In this document: positions 7,295 through 10,089 of the stretch, piece by piece | How positions within the stretch are numbered: the stretch's first letter is position 1 | Layout of the letters: each line of letters begins with the position of its first letter | Assembly: GCA_002778535.1 (NCBI GenBank) | Contig: PFBP01000038.1 | Location: forward strand, 1 to 10,089 | Direction of reading: 5' to 3' | Length of the DNA: 10,089 nucleotides | Source: Candidatus Kuenenbacteria bacterium CG10_big_fil_rev_8_21_14_0_10_36_11 | GTDB lineage: Bacteria; Patescibacteriota; Patescibacteriia; UBA2196 | Translations under genes and position numbers: made by a program | The notes under the pieces: generated by a model | The model's database searches: none | What the model was told of the DNA's origin: nothing | The model's input: the letters and a program-made list of their open reading frames with translations, nothing else

Positions 7295-7323
7295 ATTATA
7301 ACAATAAGTATTAAAAAAGGCAA
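7295..7323 (-). promoter_or_regulatory. Promoter of the TraR/DksA-lspA unit
   Basis: On the minus strand: TTGCCT (7318-7323), 17 bases, then TATAAT (7295-7300). The start of transcription falls at about 7287-7288, on the ATG itself. The -35 box lies only about 14 bases after the terminator of the upstream RNA. Confidence 0.7.
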
Positions 7324-7336
7324 TATTTTTGGAAAT

Positions 7337-7395
7337 AAAAAGGCGCCGAGACATCAGGGCAATGTAAAATAATATATTTCCCTGGCTCAAGCGCC
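7337..7395 (-). terminator. Intrinsic terminator of the candidate ncRNA
   Basis: On the minus strand GGCGC (7391-7395) pairs with GCGCC (7342-7346), continued by GAG with CTC and CAGGG (7380-7384) with CCCTG (7355-7359). The loop is AT-rich (about 20 bases). The stem is followed directly by TTTTTATTT. This is a strong rho-independent design. Confidence 0.75.
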
Positions 7396-7687
7396 AGACC
7401 ATTAAACGATCTGGTGTTCGTAGATATCTGGCCTCGCTATTAAGGACAAGTACCTACGAACTTCCAGAATTTTCTGTCCGATGGTCAATTTTGCTTTTGC
7501 TCCGACTTTTTAAAGCTCTTTAGTAACCGTTTTTTGGTTAATCCGCTATTCTTTATAAAAAAATAACAGGCAACCTTTTTATTTTTATTTTATATTCCCT
7601 CCTTAAAATTTTATTTTGGTTTTAAGGTGAAACGGCCGGCCGTTTCTGATTTTTAAAAACAGTTATAAAAGGTACATTTTATTGTAC
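7337..7687 (-). ncRNA. Candidate stand-alone non-coding RNA, about 350 nt, unknown family
   Basis: This fills the only large gene-free stretch (7324-7786). A near-consensus promoter starts it at about 7687 and a strong terminator ends it at about 7337. From the 5' end it can form: GTACA/TGTAC (7672-7687), GAAACGG-CCGG-CCGTTTC (7629-7646), CCTTAAAA/TTTTAAGG (7601-7608 with 7620-7627), TAACC/GGTTA (7524-7540), GTTCGTAG/CTACGAAC (7454-7461 with 7416-7423), CCAGATC/GGTCTGG (7394-7414), then the terminator. The third stem includes AAGGAGGG, a perfect Shine-Dalgarno sequence, but no ATG follows at a useful distance. The 3' half is richer in GC than its surroundings, as structured RNAs in AT-rich genomes are. 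No tRNA-like end, RNase P core or riboswitch signature was recognised. The structures were found by eye. Confidence 0.6.
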
Positions 7688-7693
7688 AAACCC

Positions 7694-7722
7694 ATTATAG
7701 CACATTTTTTAAAAAAAGTCAA
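7694..7722 (-). promoter_or_regulatory. Strong promoter of the candidate ncRNA
   Basis: On the minus strand: TTGACT (7717-7722), 17 bases, then TATAAT (7694-7699). The start point at about 7687 is the first base of the first hairpin. A further TTGACA lies about 16 bases upstream and may add to activity. This is one of the two best promoter matches in the window. Confidence 0.75.
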
Positions 7723-7786
7723 AATCAATGTCAAGTCGCTTAAAATTTGGCTAACTTTAAATAAATTTTCTTGTTTTAAAATTAAG

Positions 7787-8476
7787 TTATCCACATCTCT
7801 TGTCCCGCCATTCAATTATTTTTTTATGATCACCACTCAAAAGAATTTTAGGCACTCTATATTTTCTGCCAGCTATTTCCAAAACCTCTGGCCTAGTATA
7901 TTGCGGATATTCTTTTTTAATTTTTTTCTCAATTAAACAAGTTTCCTCTTTTAGAGATTCCTGATTGCCAACAAACCCGGACAACAATCTGGCCACTGCT
8001 TCTATAATAACCATGGCTGGTAACTCACCGCCGTTTAAAACATACGGCCCAAGAGAAATTTTTTCATCAACTAATTTTTCTATACGCGCGTCAACACCTT
8101 CATAACGGCCGCAAATAAAAATTAGCCGCTCAGTTTGAGATAATTTTTTTGCCAGCTCACCGGTAAATTGCTTACCAGCCGGTGACAACAGAATTATTTT
8201 TGTATTTTTGTATTTTTTATTTTTTTGTTTTAATGTTTTTATATTTTTATGTTTTAATGCTTTTATAGCCTTAACAATTGGCTCGGCCATCATCAACATT
8301 CCTGGTCCGCCGCCATACGGCCGATCATCAACTTGTTTATGAATGCCTTTTGCCCATTGCCTTAAATCATGAACAAAAAAAGTGTTCAACCTTTTTTCAG
8401 CAGATTTTTTAATTAAACTTTCGTTTAAAAAAGAATCAAATAATTTGGGGAAAATAGTAATGATATCAAAGCGCAT
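7787..8476 (-). CDS. trmD: tRNA (guanine-N1-)-methyltransferase
   Basis: TrmD methylates G37 of tRNAs with a G36, using S-adenosylmethionine, and prevents +1 frameshifting. It acts as a dimer with a trefoil-knot SPOUT fold. The 229 residues show MRFDIITIFPKLFDSF at the start, DDRPYGGGPGM (50-60), ICGRYEGVDARI (121-132), and the knot segment SLGPYVLNGGELPAM (141-155). PQYTRPEVLEI is present near the C-terminus. Arg163 matches the conserved Arg, and the position of the catalytic Asp (Asp169 in Haemophilus) appears to be Glu178. A lysine-rich stretch (about 73-92) is longer than usual. In many bacteria trmD lies with rpsP and rimM; here only khpA is beside it, which matches the rpsP-khpA-rimM-trmD order with two genes missing. 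Confidence 0.95.
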   Translation of the reverse strand: MRFDIITIFPKLFDSFLNESLIKKSAEKRLNTFFVHDLRQWAKGIHKQVDDRPYGGGPGMLMMAEPIVKAIKALKHKNIKTLKQKNKKYKNTKIILLSPAGKQFTGELAKKLSQTERLIFICGRYEGVDARIEKLVDEKISLGPYVLNGGELPAMVIIEAVARLLSGFVGNQESLKEETCLIEKKIKKEYPQYTRPEVLEIAGRKYRVPKILLSGDHKKIIEWRDKRCG

Positions 8477-8490
8477 AAATAATTTTTAAT

Positions 8491-8526
8491 ACAAAAGCCG
8501 CACCACTATTGTAGCACGGCTTTTGT
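8491..8526. terminator. Hairpin between khpA and trmD
   Basis: ACAAAAGCCG (8491-8500) and CGGCTTTTGT (8517-8526) form a 10-bp stem with a 16-base loop. On the plus strand a run of eight T follows; on the minus strand, the direction of khpA and trmD, the 3' side reads TTTTGTATT, a poorer tract. It may terminate khpA partially and block antisense transcription. Confidence 0.5.
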
Positions 8527-8536
8527 TTTTTTTCAA
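8508..8536 (-). promoter_or_regulatory. Promoter of trmD, inside the hairpin
   Basis: On the minus strand: TTGAAA (8531-8536), 17 bases, then TACAAT (8508-8513). The -10 box lies in the loop of the hairpin. Transcription would start near 8501 and leave a leader of about 25 nt before the trmD ATG. Confidence 0.5.
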
Positions 8537-8541
8537 GATAA

Positions 8542-8871
8542 TTAGATCTTTAAATCGTCCACTGAAACATCAGCTTCAACAGAAGAAACATTTTCTCTTC
8601 TGTGATAACCGCGACTGGAACCAGCTGGTTCGTCAATCTTTAAGGTCACGCGGGCATTATTCTTGGCGCCGACTAAACGGAGCAAAGTTCTGATGGCCCG
8701 GGCATTCTGACCTTGTCTGCCAATGACATAACCCATATCTTGCGAATTGAGTTTGAGGGTTAAAAGCACGCCTCTTTCATCAACAGTTTTTTCAGTAGAA
8801 ACTTCTTCTGGGTGATCAACGATTCCCTTGACCACCATCTCAACAAATTCTTGATAAATTGGTTTATCCAT
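8542..8871 (-). CDS. khpA: KH-domain RNA-binding protein KhpA
   Basis: KhpA is a small RNA-binding protein that in Gram-positive bacteria pairs with KhpB (Jag/EloR) and affects cell elongation and small-RNA function. The 109 residues include a KH core, LLTLKLNSQDMGYVIGRQGQ, with the GxxG loop at 51-54 (GRQG), followed by NARAIRTLLRLVGAK. The C-terminal part, from about residue 80, is Ser/Arg and acidic and longer than in many relatives (about 75-85 residues in total). The ATG at 8871 (MDKPIYQEF) is preferred over the upstream TTG at 8913, because the extension would lie in a structured leader. AGAAAAG before the ATG is at best a weak ribosome-binding site. Pairing with trmD is typical. Confidence 0.9.
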   Translation of the reverse strand: MDKPIYQEFVEMVVKGIVDHPEEVSTEKTVDERGVLLTLKLNSQDMGYVIGRQGQNARAIRTLLRLVGAKNNARVTLKIDEPAGSSRGYHRRENVSSVEADVSVDDLKI

Positions 8872-8975
8872 AGTTTCTTTTCTACTATTAACAATCAAAA
8901 TTGTTAATATCAATAACTGGCATTAGCGACCTTTTCTTGCTGCTTAATTTAAGCAATCAGCGCCAGTGTTAATAG
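8872..8975 (-). promoter_or_regulatory. Structured 5' leader of khpA with competing hairpins
   Basis: On the minus strand, CTATTAAC at the extreme 5' end (8968-8975) can pair with GTTAATAG just before the khpA start (8885-8892). ACTGGC (8962-8967) can pair with GCCAGT (8916-8921), and TGCTTAA/TTAAGCA (8941-8955) forms an inner hairpin. A local hairpin, ATTAACAAT-TTTG-ATTGTTAAT (8887-8908), uses the same bases as the first pairing, so the two exclude each other. No known riboswitch motif was recognised. Confidence 0.5.
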
Positions 8976-8980
8976 TTAAA

Positions 8981-9009
8981 AGTATAGCATGAGCATAACA
9001 AATTGTCAA
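8981..9009 (-). promoter_or_regulatory. Near-consensus promoter of khpA
   Basis: On the minus strand: TTGACA (9004-9009), 17 bases, then TATACT (8981-8986). The start is near 8974, about 100 nt before the khpA ATG. Confidence 0.75.
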
Positions 9010-9031
9010 ATTCAGGAAAAAATGATAAGAT
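9003..9031 (+). promoter_or_regulatory. Possible promoter of the tRNA-Ser genes
   Basis: TTGTCA (9003-9008), 17 bases, then TAAGAT (9026-9031), with a start near 9038. The -35 box shares bases with the TTGACA of khpA on the other strand, because TTGTCAA reads well both ways. Confidence 0.35.
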
Positions 9032-9047
9032 AAAAATGAAATTTTAT

Positions 9048-9073
9048 GGAGAGGTGGCTGAGTGGGTGAAAAG
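9048..9073 (+). pseudogene. Partial copy of the 5' half of tRNA-Ser
   Basis: GGAGAGGTGGCTGAGTGG is identical to the first 18 bases of the tRNA-Ser(GCU) that starts 73 bases further on, and TGAAA follows in both after one mismatch. The copy then runs into a perfect palindrome (9066-9093). There is no anticodon arm, and no CCTCTCC to close the acceptor stem before the true tRNA begins. Confidence 0.65.
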
Positions 9074-9093
9074 CAAACGAGTTTGCTTTTCAC
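9066..9093. repeat. Perfect 13-bp inverted repeat next to the tRNA fragment
   Basis: GTGAAAAGCAAAC (9066-9078), two bases, then GTTTGCTTTTCAC (9081-9093). A hairpin in RNA would have a 4-6 base loop. No T-run follows, so it does not look like a terminator. Confidence 0.8.
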
Positions 9094-9095
9094 GG

Positions 9096-9236
9096 GCACT
9101 TCAATAAATGTGTTCAAATCGGAGAGGTGGCTGAGTGGCTGAAAGCGGCAGGTTGCTAACCTGTTATATGGCGTTAAAACCATATCCAGGGTTCAAATCC
9201 CTGCCTCTCCGATTTGAACATATAAATGTGCCCCGG
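9096..9236. repeat. Inverted repeats that flank tRNA-Ser(GCU)
   Basis: TGTTCAAATCGGAGAGG (9111-9127) and CCTCTCCGATTTGAACA (9204-9220) are perfect 17-bp inverted repeats; seven bases on each side are the acceptor stem and ten lie outside the mature tRNA. Further out, GGGCAC (about 9094-9099) matches GTGCCC (about 9228-9233). In the precursor the acceptor helix could extend by ten pairs. Confidence 0.75.
9121..9211 (+). tRNA. tRNA-Ser (anticodon GCU)
   Basis: The acceptor stem is GGAGAGG (9121-9127) with CCTCTCC (9204-9210), and the discriminator is G9211, as usual for serine. The anticodon arm is CAGGT-TGCTAAC-CTG with GCT, which reads AGC and AGU. The long variable arm ATATGG/CCATAT is the class II mark of tRNA-Ser. 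The T-arm is CAGGG-TTCAAAT-CCCTG. CCA is not encoded. Confidence 0.95.
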
Positions 9237-9254
9237 GTTTTGCGCTAGCAAAAC
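9237..9254. repeat. Small palindrome between the two tRNAs
   Basis: GTTTTGC, loop GCTA, GCAAAAC: a 7-bp stem. It mirrors the position of the larger palindrome at 9066-9093 on the other side of tRNA-Ser(GCU). No T-run follows, so the two tRNAs are probably co-transcribed. Confidence 0.6.
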
Positions 9255-9270
9255 AAAGCGGCTCAGTTCT

Positions 9271-9360
9271 GGAAGGGTGCGAGAGTGGTTTAATCGGACG
9301 GTCTTGAAAACCGTTGAGCCAGCGATGGTTCCGTGAGTTCGAATCTCACTCCTTCCGCCA
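9271..9360 (+). tRNA. tRNA-Ser (anticodon UGA)
   Basis: The acceptor stem is GGAAGGG (9271-9277) with TCCTTCC (9350-9356), the discriminator is G9357, and CCA is encoded at 9358-9360. The anticodon arm ACGGT-CTTGAAA-ACCGT holds TGA, which reads UCA and related serine codons. A long variable arm and the T-arm GTGAG-TTCGAAT-CTCAC are clear. The recombinase gene ends inside its T-arm from the other strand. Confidence 0.95.
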
Positions 9361-10089
9361 ATTGGGAAAATGCAAACTTGAAGAGGTCAGCTCGCGGCGC
9401 GAAACGCGCCGCTCGGCTAGAATTTGAAAGGGTTTTTTTGGCGAAAAGGAAAAGGATTTATCAATCAAAATATGGTTCGAGCCGATTTGTTTTAGAAATG
9501 TTGTCATTTTCGACTTATCCCCAGACTTTAATAAATTCTCCGCTTGATTCAAGGATTTAACCCACGCACGAGCCGGTTCGAGCCAAGACACTCCTTTGTC
9601 CTCAATTTTGTAGATTTTCTCTTTCAGCTCTACTCTCTGGTCGAGCATTTTTTGTTTTTGCGCGGCATATTCTTCTGATGTAATTACTTCGTCAAGATAA
9701 GCAGAAAGCAATTTGTCTAATTTTACTTCAGTATCCACTAACTCACTTTTGAAATTTTGCACAGCTATTTTGCTATCCTCCTTTGCTTTCTGCTCGTCCT
9801 TGTCCAACTCACGCAAAACTTTCTCGGCGTCTTGGCTCGGCAAAGAAACTTTTTGAAGGAAGTTTGTTATTTGCTCGGACAAAATTTCTTCGCGGACATA
9901 TTTTTGAGAACACATTTCGCGTTTCTTGGTGCAGCGATAATAGTTATGTCCTTTTTGTGTTTCAGCAGTAATTGCACATTTACATTCACCACAAGTTAGA
10001 AGTCCGCGAAATGGGAAAAAGTTTTCTGATTTTCTAGTCATAATATGTCCGCGATCTTTCATAACTTCCTGACATTTATCAAAAAGTTT
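9346..10089 (-). CDS. C-terminal part of a large serine recombinase (cut by the window edge)
   Basis: This is a site-specific integrase or excisase of the large serine recombinase family. Only the C-terminal 247 residues lie here; the frame is open to the window edge, so the catalytic resolvase domain with its serine should lie beyond 10089. Visible are LFDKCQEVMKDRG (end of the recombinase domain), FPFRGLLTCGECKCAI and YYRCTKKREMCSQKYVRE (zinc ribbon), a long coiled coil rich in Lys and Glu, and the tail SFSFSPKKPFQILAE. The last about 20 residues (RRVSRRELTSSS and on) are encoded by a GC-rich palindrome and by the 3' end of tRNA-Ser(UGA), where the stop codon lies (9346-9348). This suggests that integration at the tRNA end produced the present C-terminus. 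Confidence 0.88.
   Translation of the reverse strand, partial: KLFDKCQEVMKDRGHIMTRKSENFFPFRGLLTCGECKCAITAETQKGHNYYRCTKKREMCSQKYVREEILSEQITNFLQKVSLPSQDAEKVLRELDKDEQKAKEDSKIAVQNFKSELVDTEVKLDKLLSAYLDEVITSEEYAAQKQKMLDQRVELKEKIYKIEDKGVSWLEPARAWVKSLNQAENLLKSGDKSKMTTFLKQIGSNHILIDKSFSFSPKKPFQILAERRVSRRELTSSSLHFPNWRKE
9394..9412. repeat. GC-rich palindrome in the recombinase tail
   Basis: GCGGCGCG-AAA-CGCGCCGC: an 8-bp stem of G and C only, in an AT-rich neighbourhood, 34 bases from the tRNA 3' end. It encodes part of RRVSRRE in the recombinase. It could be a structural part of the attachment region or a tRNA terminator stem, although no T-run follows directly on the plus strand. Confidence 0.65.

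Noticed and set aside
7288..7323. TTG start for the TraR/DksA protein at 7323
   Set aside because: The extension covers the -10 and -35 boxes, and its residues (hydrophobic, no family match) do not belong to the coiled coil.
7260..7403. 45-residue frame from an ATG at about 7403 across the ncRNA terminator
   Set aside because: It crosses the terminator and the next promoter, has no ribosome-binding site and looks like no protein family.
7337..7687. tmRNA, RNase P RNA, 6S RNA, SRP RNA or riboswitch as identity of the intergenic RNA
   Set aside because: No tRNA-like end or tag frame with an Ala-Ala end, no GGAAAGTCC core, no end-to-end 6S rod, no SRP tetraloop motif and no riboswitch core was found by eye. 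A covariance-model search could still change this.
8872..8913. TTG start for KhpA at 8913
   Set aside because: The extra residues fall in the structured leader; MDKPIYQEF at 8871 matches the usual start of the family.
9048..9120. A third functional tRNA-Ser
   Set aside because: Only the first 18-24 bases match; there is no anticodon arm, and no partner for the acceptor stem.
9757..9999. Plus-strand frames opposite the recombinase
   Set aside because: They are shadows of the recombinase coiled-coil and zinc-ribbon codons and have no start signals.

Overview
The window is AT-rich, with short intergenic gaps and few Shine-Dalgarno sequences. Several genes are compact versions of core bacterial genes. 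This style, together with a RAYT-type transposase, a TraR/DksA-lspA pair, a VanW-family protein and a large serine recombinase, suggests a Candidate Phyla Radiation (Patescibacteria-like) genome. That is an inference from gene content and composition; no marker gene here settles it.

Left part, plus strand (1-5313): an envelope block. It holds the last codons of an unidentified gene, an Mpl-type Mur ligase, an FtsW-type SEDS glycosyltransferase, an Hsp20 chaperone with its own promoter, and a membrane-anchored VanW-family protein. The mpl gene carries an in-frame insertion of a bipartite palindromic repeat. A pair of related palindromes lies between mpl and ftsW.

Middle part, minus strand (8871 down to 5310): khpA (KH-domain RNA-binding protein) and trmD (tRNA m1G37 methyltransferase), then a candidate non-coding RNA of about 350 nt, then a TraR/DksA zinc-finger protein, lspA (signal peptidase II), a REP-associated HUH transposase and a small membrane protein of unknown function. 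The vanW gene and this last gene converge and overlap at their stop codons. The transposase contains copies of a REP-like palindrome inside its own reading frame, and its stop codon lies in another copy.

Right part (9003-10089): two serine tRNAs on the plus strand, then the C-terminal part of a large serine recombinase on the minus strand. The recombinase stop codon lies inside the 3' part of tRNA-Ser(UGA), which looks like the edge of an integrated element. tRNA-Ser(GCU) is flanked by long inverted repeats and preceded by a partial copy of its own 5' half.

The strongest candidate for something undescribed is the stand-alone RNA at about 7337-7687. It has a near-consensus sigma70-type promoter, a series of hairpins, an exposed-type Shine-Dalgarno sequence with no reading frame after it, and an intrinsic terminator. 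I could not match it to tmRNA, RNase P RNA, 6S RNA, SRP RNA or a riboswitch I know. The second theme is dense repeat activity: at least two palindrome families have inserted into coding sequence without breaking the frame.
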